From UBA9619 sp964630665 (GTDB taxonomy: Bacteria > Pseudomonadota > Gammaproteobacteria > Arenicellales > UBA868): a stretch of 26,578 nt of DNA. Below, in pieces: positions 6,915-14,355 of the stretch. The stretch is from NCBI GenBank assembly GCA_964630665.1, contig CAZVVN010000045.1, positions 1 to 26,578 on the forward strand, given 5' to 3'. Both the position numbers and the translations under genes were made by a program. Positions within the stretch are counted from its first letter, which is position 1. Every line of letters starts with the position of its first letter. The notes beneath the pieces are model-generated. The model searched no databases and was not told the origin of the DNA. It saw nothing but the letters and a program-made list of their open reading frames with translations.

Positions 6915-8063
6915 GTGGAGCCAGTCCCCAGAATATTGTTCTACGTTCAGCATCTGCTGGGTGTTGGGCACTTGCGACGTACCCTGGCCATTGCGAAAGC
7001 TTGTTCGAGCCGTGGGGTTGAAGTACATGTGGTGAGCGGCGGAGTGCCGTTGAAAGAAGCGACAAACCTGGGATTCGATTTTCACCAGTTGCCGCCGGCG
7101 CACATCGCATGCCAGGATTTCTCACGCCTGTTGCAATCTGATGGCACCCCCATCGACGACCATTGGCGCTCAAGACGATCGGAGCAACTGTCTGGATTGG
7201 TCGAGAGGCTTCGGCCACAGGTCTTGGTTACCGAGTTGTATCCTTTTGGACGTCGGCAGCTGAGTTTCGAATTGTTGCCGTTGCTCTGCCGTGCCCAGGA
7301 ACTCCAGGCCCGGGTGGTCTGTTCCATACGAGATGTGGTTCACAAGCGCAAAGATCAGCGTGAACGTGAGACCGTCGATTTGTTGGAGAAATACTTCGCC
7401 TGTGTTCTGGTTCATGGAGACGAGGAATTTATCCCCCTTCAGGAATCTTTCGGTTTGACTGATCAGATCCGCAGCAGAGTGCATTACACCGGGATGGTGA
7501 GCACTGCGCCAGAAGTCACGGGGGGACAAACACCAAACGGGGAGGTGATTGTCTCAGCCGGGGGCGGCGCGGCAGGGGAGGCACTTTACCGCACCGCTGT
7601 CCGCGCAGCCGGGCTGGATGGTGTCCGTGATTTTAGGTGGCGGATTCTATTGGGAAGCCAGGTAGATCCCGAACTACCGGGTCTGTTGTTAGAACAGACT
7701 CCAGAAAATGTTCAGATCGAACCCAACCGTCTGGATTTTCAACAGTTGCTGGGCAACGCCAGGTTGTCGATTTCGCAAGCCGGCTACAACAGTGTGGTAG
7801 ATGTGCTCGCCTCGGGTGTGCCGGCTCTGCTGGTTCCTTTTCAGGGTGATGGTTCGGAAACCGAACAGCGGATGCGGGGCAGACGGCTTGAGGAGATAGG
7901 CCGGGTCGAGATCATTGACGAAGACAAGTTGAGCCCCGAGCAACTGACCCAAACTGTGGCACGTTTAGCCGGGCCCGAGCCGTGGCGGTTGCGGCCTTGG
8001 GTTTGTGATGGGGCACGGGTCAGTGCTGAACTGATCGCTGGCTGGGCGAGAGAGGCTAGATGA
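6915..8063 (+). CDS. MurG-like glycosyltransferase (COG4671-type), second of the pair
   Basis: A 382-residue GT-B glycosyltransferase, distantly similar to its upstream neighbour: RILFYVQHLLGVGHLRRTLA matches the same N-terminal loop, VLVTELYPFGRRQL replaces the DKEP block, VIVSAGGGAAGE is the inter-domain glycine-rich strand, and ISQAGYNSVVDVLASGVPAL with VPFQGDGSETEQRMR is the donor-site region. The start is GTG 6915, 27 bases after the previous stop, with GAAGG about eight bases upstream; the protein text begins naturally there. Its stop overlaps the next start as ATGA. The two enzymes differ enough to be old paralogues with separate reactions, perhaps successive sugar transfers to one acceptor. 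That last point is inference. Confidence 0.83.
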   Translation: MEPVPRILFYVQHLLGVGHLRRTLAIAKACSSRGVEVHVVSGGVPLKEATNLGFDFHQLPPAHIACQDFSRLLQSDGTPIDDHWRSRRSEQLSGLVERLRPQVLVTELYPFGRRQLSFELLPLLCRAQELQARVVCSIRDVVHKRKDQRERETVDLLEKYFACVLVHGDEEFIPLQESFGLTDQIRSRVHYTGMVSTAPEVTGGQTPNGEVIVSAGGGAAGEALYRTAVRAAGLDGVRDFRWRILLGSQVDPELPGLLLEQTPENVQIEPNRLDFQQLLGNARLSISQAGYNSVVDVLASGVPALLVPFQGDGSETEQRMRGRRLEEIGRVEIIDEDKLSPEQLTQTVARLAGPEPWRLRPWVCDGARVSAELIAGWAREAR

Positions 8064-8500
8064 CTGGCGGTGCGGTCCAGGTGCTGATTCGTCCTTTTGA
8101 CGCGGGCGAACAGCGGCTCTTACTCGAGTTGTGGAAGCGTTGTGGTCTGACAGGACCCGGCAGTCGGGCGGATGCCGACATCCATGGTTGTACCGGCAAT
8201 CCCTGGTCAGAGCTTCTGGTTGCAGAATGCTCCCGTTCACCGGTTGGTAGTGTCATGGTAGGCCATGACCACAAGCGGGGTTGGGTGCATTACCTAGCCG
8301 TTGAGCCGGACTGCCGGTTTTTGGGCATAGGCCGGCGGTTGATGCGGGCTGCCGAAGGATGGATGCGCGACCGGCGTGTACTCCGGGTCGAGGCGACAAT
8401 TCGACCAGGTAATCTAGTGGTTCGCGGCTTTTATGACCGTATCGGTTACCGGCCGGTAGAATTTGATGTGTTCGAAAAAATTTTCACCCGTGAGCAATGA
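8060..8500 (+). CDS. GNAT-family N-acetyltransferase
   Basis: A 146-residue acetyl-CoA-dependent acyltransferase. It opens with IRPFDAGEQRLLLELWKRCG, typical of the YpeA-like group, has VHYLAVEPDCRFLGIGRRLM (motif A, with R-x-x-G-I-G binding the CoA pyrophosphate) around residues 75-95, and ends with VRGFYDRIGYRPVE (motif B) near 121-134. The ATG at 8060 overlaps the stop of the glycosyltransferase by four bases, so the two are translationally coupled. Acetylation of an amino sugar or of the glycan made by the neighbours is a reasonable guess, but GNAT proteins also modify ribosomal proteins and small amines. The gene is convergent with the phosphatase, 62 bases away. Confidence 0.88.
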   Translation: MTGGAVQVLIRPFDAGEQRLLLELWKRCGLTGPGSRADADIHGCTGNPWSELLVAECSRSPVGSVMVGHDHKRGWVHYLAVEPDCRFLGIGRRLMRAAEGWMRDRRVLRVEATIRPGNLVVRGFYDRIGYRPVEFDVFEKIFTREQ

Positions 8501-8562
8501 GTGAAGCTCGAGTTTGGTTGGTGCTGGATCAGGCTTTGAAGAGCATGCGGTGCTGTCCGGGG

Positions 8563-9156
8563 TCAGGAATCAGGATTCAGTGGTATGTTCAGTTGTTCGA
8601 TTTCGAGGTTGCCCTCGACAATACGAAACAGCTGGGCACAGTCGTCACGTAGCTTGACCGGCCACTTGTCTTCCATGGTCCAGCCAGTTGCCAGGCTCAA
8701 AGCGGATCGGATGACGCCCTTGTGGCAGACTGCAATCGTAGGAAGAGCCCCCGCTATTTTGAGACCGGCAATCCACGGTTTCAGGCGATCGCGCACGTCC
8801 CTCGGGCTCTCACCACCGTTCGGGCGGAAATCAAGGCCAAGTGATTCATTCAAGACCATGGGTTCGCCGAGTTCTGCTCGCAGTTCCTTCAGAGTTTTAC
8901 CTTCCCACTGGCCCCAGTCCATCTCGATCAACTCTGCGGCAGGGGTGGGGTCCACAACGCCGAGCAGAATGGCGGTATCTCGGGTTCGACGCAAAGGGCT
9001 ACAAAAGCATTGCCAGGTGTGGAATCGCACTGGCAGCCTCCAGTGTTCGACTTCGGAGCGACCTCGCGGGCTGAGCTCGGTATCGGTGTGGCCCTGAATC
9101 CGACCGGCCTCATTCCAGAGGGTTCGCCCATGGCGAATAAATGCGATTAGCGACAT
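8563..9156 (-). CDS. Histidine phosphatase family protein (phosphoglycerate mutase-like)
   Basis: A 197-residue protein of histidine phosphatase branch 1. FIRHGRTLWN at 6-15 holds the phospho-accepting H9. SPLRRTRDTA is the second Arg block, IEMDWGQWEGKT carries the usual acidic residue, NGGESPRDVRDR is the family's GES block, and H145 in VCHKGVIRS is the second catalytic His. Such enzymes are phosphatases or mutases for sugar phosphates and similar compounds; the sequence does not say which. It is the last gene of the minus-strand trio. Its ATG lies inside the end of the upstream glycosyltransferase gene, sharing 10 bases, which suggests coupled translation and a role with that enzyme, for example on a phosphorylated sugar precursor. 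Confidence 0.9.
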   Translation of the reverse strand: MSLIAFIRHGRTLWNEAGRIQGHTDTELSPRGRSEVEHWRLPVRFHTWQCFCSPLRRTRDTAILLGVVDPTPAAELIEMDWGQWEGKTLKELRAELGEPMVLNESLGLDFRPNGGESPRDVRDRLKPWIAGLKIAGALPTIAVCHKGVIRSALSLATGWTMEDKWPVKLRDDCAQLFRIVEGNLEIEQLNIPLNPDS

Positions 9157-10289
9157 GCGTTGGTCACTTCGGTAATGAATTGATTGAGCTTTTGGGCTGC
9201 GCCCGCGAGACTGTGTTTCCGAAAAGCCTTGTCTGATGCATTGTGCCCCATTCTTTTCCTTTCAGCGCTGTCTTTTAACAGGTGGCGGGTGGCGCAAGCC
9301 AGGGCATTCGCGTCTCCAGTTCGACTTAGCAAGCCGGTCACACCATCGTCCACGATCGTCGCCACGCCTTCACTGTAACCTGCGACGACCGGCAGTCCGA
9401 ACTGCTGCGCCTCGAGCATGGCCATGCCGAATGCCTCTTTGACGGCCGGCCATATGAACAGATCGCTGGCGGCAAGCAAACGGTGCAAGGACTCTGCCGA
9501 GAGCCTGCCAGCAAAGCAGATTCTATTCGGCTCAATTGAACGGAAAAAGTCGCGAACCGTCTCGGACGCTTCTCCGTCTCCAACGACCAGCAACTGCCAG
9601 GGCAGATCGCCCAGTACCGCAAGTACGTCAGCCAGTACTCGATAGGAAGCCAGCTTGTCTCCCGGGCGCATCATCCCTACACAGATCATCCAGGGTACTG
9701 CCGGATCGAGGCTCTGTTCGGCTGCCACAGCGTCGCGGCAGTTGGGCTCGCCCGGGTCGACGGCCAGTGGTTCCAGAAATGGGGGTATCAGCAGTTGTTG
9801 TGCCGCGGTGGAGAGATGGGGTTGCAGGCATTCGACGTCACGAGGATTCAGGGAAACGATTCCGTTCGCCTGGGAAAGAGCGCAGGCACTCTGAGTCGTG
9901 CCGATATGCCACCGGCCGCCGACCTTTGACGGGGCGAAAGAAGCCTCGGCGACCAGGTAGGGTATGCCCAGAAGCTCGGACACACGAGGCCCGATCCAGT
10001 CGGGTGCTTTGTGATAGAGGTGATAGGTGAACCATGCTTGCGGAACTGTGGTTACCGATTGTTTCTCGTAGCGACGGACTAAGCGCTCGGCGACTCGTTT
10101 GCCGGTCTGTCGGATGCGTTCTTGGCGGGTGATATCACCGGAGATATCCAGGGACCTGAAGCGGCTCGCAACCTGAATCTGGTGGCCTGCTGTTGTCAGT
10201 GCCTGAATGAAGAGGCCAGCCATTCGCCGGTCGCCCGATGGTACTGGATGATCCACGGGTTTCATTGGTGCGTAGAAGGCGATTCGCAC
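9147..10289 (-). CDS. GT4-type glycosyltransferase
   Basis: A 380-residue GT-B glycosyltransferase of the family-4 type. The N-terminus MRIAFYAPMKPVDHPVPSGD gives the first beta strand and acceptor loop. ICVGMMRPGDKLASYRVLAD starts the donor domain, LLVVGDGEASETV follows, and KEAFGMAMLEAQQFGLPVVA contains the E-x7-E motif that contacts the nucleotide sugar, followed by GVATIVDDGVTGLL. The start is GTG 10289, eight bases after the upstream stop, with no clear ribosome site, so it is probably coupled. It sits between another GT4 enzyme and the phosphatase in one operon. The next ATG is eight codons inside and would remove the first strand, so the GTG is preferred. Confidence 0.9.
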   Translation of the reverse strand: MRIAFYAPMKPVDHPVPSGDRRMAGLFIQALTTAGHQIQVASRFRSLDISGDITRQERIRQTGKRVAERLVRRYEKQSVTTVPQAWFTYHLYHKAPDWIGPRVSELLGIPYLVAEASFAPSKVGGRWHIGTTQSACALSQANGIVSLNPRDVECLQPHLSTAAQQLLIPPFLEPLAVDPGEPNCRDAVAAEQSLDPAVPWMICVGMMRPGDKLASYRVLADVLAVLGDLPWQLLVVGDGEASETVRDFFRSIEPNRICFAGRLSAESLHRLLAASDLFIWPAVKEAFGMAMLEAQQFGLPVVAGYSEGVATIVDDGVTGLLSRTGDANALACATRHLLKDSAERKRMGHNASDKAFRKHSLAGAAQKLNQFITEVTNACR

Positions 10290-10297
10290 AGCAGAAA

Positions 10298-11539
10298 TCA
10301 GCTCTGGAAAAGTCGGAGCATCGCCAAAAGGCCGCAGCGGTGATTGAACTTGGTCCGTACAAGATCGCTGGCAGTGCTTCCTAGGCGCAGGCGCAGTGCC
10401 GGGTCTCCGATCAACTGCTGCAATGCATCGGCAAGCTTCGTTGGATCGTCAGGGGGCACCAGCAACCCATGCCGGTGATGTGTAATCAGTTCAGAAATTC
10501 CGGGCAGCGACGTTGTGGCAATGGCGAGACGCTGGCTGGCAGCTTCCATGAGCACATTGGGAAGTCCGTCACGATCACCGTCCGAGTCGATGCGGCTGGC
10601 AAGAACGAAAATATCTGCTTTCCGATATTCCTTCAGCAGGGCACGCTGGTCCCGGGGGCCCAGCCAGGCAGTTCGCTCACCGATACCAAGGTCTACCGCC
10701 TGCGCTTTGAGTCGTTCCAGTAATACGCCACCACCCACGTGGGTAAAACGCCATTGCATAGAGTCCGGCAGGTCGGCAAGCGCTTTAAGGAGCACATCGA
10801 AGCCTTTCTTGGCGACCGCTCGACCAACCGACAGTAGGCGAACGGGGTTTTCAGGGGTGCGTCCGTCGCTCTGACCAGAGGCGGCCGGTGGTTCAGGAAA
10901 GCGCGAAAGATCCAGGCCGTGGTAGTTGAGGTGAACTACCGTATTGGCCGGTGCGAGCTGGCGGAGGTGTTGCTGGCCAGCATTTGTGCAAGTAGTGATC
11001 CATGCACAGCTGGCTAATTTTTCTCTTTTTTCCCATTCCGCGGTCATCCAGATGTCTTTTGCGTGAGCCGAAACGGCCCAAGGCAGGCTTCGAATCATCG
11101 CGGCATAACGGGCAACCGACGCCGGTGTATGCAGGAAGTGAGCATAGATCAGGCCTGTAGCAGGGGGCAGTGAGTGCGCCAGGACCAGTGCCTGTCCGAA
11201 ACGCCGTCCACGATTGGGGCTAGGGTCGCGCCGTAGGTCAGAAAACCACACAGCCAGTGCTTTTTTATAGCCGGGAAGACGCCTGGCCCAGTACCAGGAT
11301 CGAACGATCGCTTTGGGATCTTGGTAGAGGTATTCCGGCAGATACTGGACCGGTGTCGTGATCTCATGATGGACTGGATGGATCTGAGAGTCGGTGGGTC
11401 TGCGCAGAGAGACCAACTGGAGCAACAGTCCGGCCTGCTGCAGCCCAAGAATTTCCTGGGCGATAAATGTCTCCGACAGCCGGGGGTAGCCCTTCAGGAC
11501 CATTGCTACGTTCGCGGATGAAGGGTCTTTACCTGTCAT
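10298..11539 (-). CDS. GT4-type glycosyltransferase
   Basis: A 413-residue GT-B glycosyltransferase. It opens with VAMVLKGYPRLSETFIAQEI, the strand and loop typical of colanic-acid and exopolysaccharide GT4 enzymes, then IYAHFLHTPASVARYAA, WAVSAHAKDIW, LLSVGRAVAKKGFDVLLKAL at the start of the donor domain, and DGLPNVLMEAASQRLAIATT followed by PGISELITHHRHGLL, which carries the acidic donor-binding motif. It is soluble with no membrane segments. The start is ATG 11537-11539. It is first of the minus-strand trio and divergent from the ABC exporter. The polysaccharide-type GT4 and the adjacent exporter together suggest an extracellular or envelope glycan. Confidence 0.92.
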   Translation of the reverse strand: MTGKDPSSANVAMVLKGYPRLSETFIAQEILGLQQAGLLLQLVSLRRPTDSQIHPVHHEITTPVQYLPEYLYQDPKAIVRSWYWARRLPGYKKALAVWFSDLRRDPSPNRGRRFGQALVLAHSLPPATGLIYAHFLHTPASVARYAAMIRSLPWAVSAHAKDIWMTAEWEKREKLASCAWITTCTNAGQQHLRQLAPANTVVHLNYHGLDLSRFPEPPAASGQSDGRTPENPVRLLSVGRAVAKKGFDVLLKALADLPDSMQWRFTHVGGGVLLERLKAQAVDLGIGERTAWLGPRDQRALLKEYRKADIFVLASRIDSDGDRDGLPNVLMEAASQRLAIATTSLPGISELITHHRHGLLVPPDDPTKLADALQQLIGDPALRLRLGSTASDLVRTKFNHRCGLLAMLRLFQS

Positions 11540-11659
11540 ATGGTCAATCTGGATCGGATAGGGCGGTTGGTCAGGTTGTGGTATAAGTGCCGCATTATCG
11601 CATTGCCCGGGTGCTTTAGCGGTCGGTTTTGTTTCAAAATCAAGTCGCTTGGCAAAACT
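11540..11659. promoter_or_regulatory. Divergent control region between the GT4 operon and the ABC exporter
   Basis: These 120 bases separate the GT4 start at 11539 from the most likely ABC start at 11660. The exporter's frame stays open back to an ATG at 11540, so CATATG at 11537-11542 holds two possible back-to-back start codons. The 40 residues this would add are not hydrophobic in an orderly way and do not look like an exporter N-terminus, so I read the stretch as the divergent promoter. TATAAG at 11582-11587 is a possible plus-strand -10, but no matching -35 is present. Confidence 0.4.
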
Positions 11660-14326
11660 ATGGAACGTTCAATTTACAAGTACATTCTGAAACATACGCT
11701 CCGCGGCCAGTTGTTTCTGTTGTTGTTGAGTGGTATCTCAATGCCGTTGGTTTACGTCGGTCTGATGGTCCCGAAGGAGATCATAAATAAGGCAATTGGC
11801 GGGCAGAATATACCGGACGCTATTTTTGGATTTGAAGTCGATCAGGTCAGCTATCTTCTGGTTCTGTGTGGGATTTTTCTGCTCCTCGTCATCATCAACG
11901 GAGGCCTTAAGTTCTATATCAATGTTTATAAGGGCGTTCTGGGTGAGCGTATGCTGCGACGTTTCCGTTACGATCTTTATAGCCGGCTGTTGCGGTTTCC
12001 ACTGCCGCACTTCAAGCGCACCTCTCAGGGACAGCTCATCCCGATGATTACGGCTGAGACGGAGCCTCTGGGTGGGTTTATCGGTGATGCGATCGGGGCG
12101 CCGGCCTTTCAGGGAGCTTTGTTATTTACTTACCTTTTCTTCATCTTTCAGCAGGATGTCTGGCTGGGATTGGCGGCCATCGTCCTGTATCCGCCGCAGA
12201 TGTGGTTGATACCGAAACTACAAAGCAAGGTAAACCTGCTCTCCAGGCAAAGAGTGCAGACGGTTCGTGGTTTGTCGGACCAGATCGGGGAGACGGTGAT
12301 GGGCATCGCAGACATACACGCCAATGACACATCCCGTTATGAGCGTGCCAGAGCCGGCAGTCGCCTGGGCCGTATCTTCGATATCCGAGTTGATATTTAC
12401 CGGCGTAAGTTCTTCATCAAGTTTCTGAACAATTTTCTGGCCCAGATCACACCATTCTTTTTTTATTCGATCGGTGGCTACTTGGTCATTCAGGGCGATG
12501 TCACGATCGGTGCGCTGGTTGCTGTTCTGGCCGCGTACAAGGACATTGGACCGCCGTGGAAAGAGTTGTTGAAGTTTTACCAGGTGTTGGCCGATATCAG
12601 GGTCAAGTACGAGTCGGTCATCGGTCAGTTTCAACCGGCAAACATGTTGGATGTGAAACTTCAGGACAGTGAAGAACCGGTTACGCCGCTGGCCGGTCAG
12701 ATCGTGAGCAGTAATGTTGTCTACAGTGAAGATGAGCAGGTCAGGAGCGTCGATGGCGCCAGTTTTAAGCTGGAGTTCAACCAGCACGCGAGCGTAGTCG
12801 GCGCCAGTGGCAGCGGAAAGAGTGATCTCGCCGAGTTGATTTCGCGGCTGCTGTTCCCGACCGGGGGGCGGCTGAACCTGAACGAGACCAGCTTTGTCGA
12901 TTTGCCCGAAAGCATAACGGGCCGACGGCTGTCTTATGTGGGACCCACTGCACATGTTTTCACCGGTACGATAGTGGACAACCTCTACTATGGACTCAAG
13001 CATGAACCGCGACCGGCGGGCGAGGATGAGCCAAAAAGCGAAGCACACAAGAACACCCTGGATGAAGCGAAGGCCAGCGCGAACAGTATGGATGATCCGG
13101 AAGCAGATTGGCTGGACTATGAATCGGCCGGCGTCAAAGAGTCTGATGAACTGCTGAATAAGGCGATTGATATGCTCTCGATCTGTGGGCTCGAGCCGGA
13201 TGTCTATGAATTCGGTCTGGGTACCGCGTGTGAATCGGGCGTGTCGGATGAGGTCGCCGCGCAGATTCTCGAGGCCCGCCAGCGCCTGTTTGGCTTATTG
13301 TCCGAACGGGGAATGGAGAACCTGGTGGAACGATTTGAGGTCGAGCGTTATAACGTCAATGTGACCGTCGCTGAAAATCTATTGTTCGGGGCTCCGTTGG
13401 TCGCAGAATTCCGGCCGGAAAGCCTGCCCAGCAATGCCACGGTGATGGGGGTGCTTGAAAAATCCGAGCTGTACCAGGATTTTCTGCATATGGGTTACCG
13501 GGTCGCTGAGACCATGTGCGAGATCTTCGCCGATGTGCCGCCAGAGAGCGAGTTGTTCGAGCAGTACAGCCTGGTCAACGCAGATGACCTCCCCGTATTT
13601 GAAGAAATTCTCAAGAAAATCAGTTCGTCCGGTGATGGTTCCATTGATCGGCACCAGGAGGGTCAAGACGACGGCCTGGATGATGAAGAACGGGCGCTGC
13701 TCCTGGCGCTGCCGTTCAAACTGATCCCGGCCAGGCACCGCCTGGGGATTATCGACGACGAGATGCAGCAGAAATTGCTGCAGGCTCGCCACAACTTACG
13801 TGAGGAACTTGGCGAGGAAACCGACCAGGTCGCGTTCCTCGATATAGAGAAATTCAACACCGCCCTGACCGTGCGGGGCAACATTCTCTTTGGCGCGTTG
13901 GTGTACGGGCAGGCTACGGCCCGTGAGAAAGTCAGTGAGATAGTTGATGAGGTGATCGAAGAGATTGGTATGCGTAAGTCAATCCTGGCTCTGGGAATGG
14001 ACTACCACGTGGGTTCCTCGGGCGCTCGCCTTGGCTTGGCTCAAAAGCAGAAACTGGCCCTCGCCAGGGCGCTGCTCAAACAGCCCGATATGCTCATTGT
14101 CAACGAGGCTGTCGGATCCCTGGACCCAACGGCCCAGACGAAGGTCGTTCAGGACGTTACACGCTTCATGGCGGGTAAAGGGATCGCGTGGGTGGTAGAA
14201 CGGGCAGACCTGGCTTCGGAATTTGAACAGGTCCTCGTGATGGACGGTGGTCGAATCACCCAGCAGGGGAGCTACGCCGAACTGTCAGGCACCCCGGGGG
14301 CTTTTAAGCAACTGCTCGAGCAGTAG
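11660..14326 (+). CDS. ABC exporter with an atypical, internally expanded ATPase domain
   Basis: An 888-residue half-transporter, about 300 residues longer than usual. Residues 1 to about 330 form the exporter membrane domain (first helices near 17-37 and 65-84). The ATPase domain starts near 350: Walker A GASGSGKS at 381-388 (K387) is normal. After the Q-loop region the chain does not reach the signature for some 340 residues. In between lie two further segments resembling the helical subdomain, each with a T-V-x-x-N-x-L-F-G motif (569-577 and 737-745), echoing the native TIVDNLYYG at 437-445. Other ATPase motifs are altered: the Q-loop Gln is replaced (P429), the signature reads LGLAQ at 791-795, Walker B is IVNEA with N815 for Asp but E816 kept, and the switch His is E847. 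The start MERSIYKYILKH is at ATG 11660 with a poor ribosome site. Substrate unknown; the adjacent glycosyltransferases suggest a lipid-linked glycan. Confidence 0.88.
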   Translation: MERSIYKYILKHTLRGQLFLLLLSGISMPLVYVGLMVPKEIINKAIGGQNIPDAIFGFEVDQVSYLLVLCGIFLLLVIINGGLKFYINVYKGVLGERMLRRFRYDLYSRLLRFPLPHFKRTSQGQLIPMITAETEPLGGFIGDAIGAPAFQGALLFTYLFFIFQQDVWLGLAAIVLYPPQMWLIPKLQSKVNLLSRQRVQTVRGLSDQIGETVMGIADIHANDTSRYERARAGSRLGRIFDIRVDIYRRKFFIKFLNNFLAQITPFFFYSIGGYLVIQGDVTIGALVAVLAAYKDIGPPWKELLKFYQVLADIRVKYESVIGQFQPANMLDVKLQDSEEPVTPLAGQIVSSNVVYSEDEQVRSVDGASFKLEFNQHASVVGASGSGKSDLAELISRLLFPTGGRLNLNETSFVDLPESITGRRLSYVGPTAHVFTGTIVDNLYYGLKHEPRPAGEDEPKSEAHKNTLDEAKASANSMDDPEADWLDYESAGVKESDELLNKAIDMLSICGLEPDVYEFGLGTACESGVSDEVAAQILEARQRLFGLLSERGMENLVERFEVERYNVNVTVAENLLFGAPLVAEFRPESLPSNATVMGVLEKSELYQDFLHMGYRVAETMCEIFADVPPESELFEQYSLVNADDLPVFEEILKKISSSGDGSIDRHQEGQDDGLDDEERALLLALPFKLIPARHRLGIIDDEMQQKLLQARHNLREELGEETDQVAFLDIEKFNTALTVRGNILFGALVYGQATAREKVSEIVDEVIEEIGMRKSILALGMDYHVGSSGARLGLAQKQKLALARALLKQPDMLIVNEAVGSLDPTAQTKVVQDVTRFMAGKGIAWVVERADLASEFEQVLVMDGGRITQQGSYAELSGTPGAFKQLLEQ
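13271..13390 (+). repeat. Protein-level internal repeat, copy 1 (residues 538-577 of the ABC exporter)
   Basis: Begins EARQRLFGLLSERG and ends NVNVTVAENLLFG. It aligns with residues 708-745 with a single two-residue gap: E/Q-ARxxL at the start, an acidic middle, then V/L-E-x-x-Y/F-N-x-x-x-TV-x-x-N-x-LFG. The resemblance is at the protein level; the DNA has diverged, so the duplication is old. Confidence 0.6.
13781..13894 (+). repeat. Protein-level internal repeat, copy 2 (residues 708-745 of the ABC exporter)
   Basis: Begins QARHNLREELGEET and ends NTALTVRGNILFG. It pairs with residues 538-577. The following text, with MRKSILALGMDYHVG, leads directly into the degenerate ABC signature, so this is the copy continuous with the functional end of the ATPase domain. 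Confidence 0.6.
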
Positions 14327-14355
14327 TCAACGAGTACGCTAGAGCATACAGATCC

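Noticed and set aside
8501..8562. Possible terminator between the GNAT and phosphatase genes
   Set aside because: No stem of six or more pairs followed by T residues is visible.
12218..13048. 276-codon open frame on the minus strand opposite the ABC exporter
   Set aside because: It lies wholly inside a well-supported gene, shows no known motif, and has composition typical of antisense frames in GC-rich DNA.
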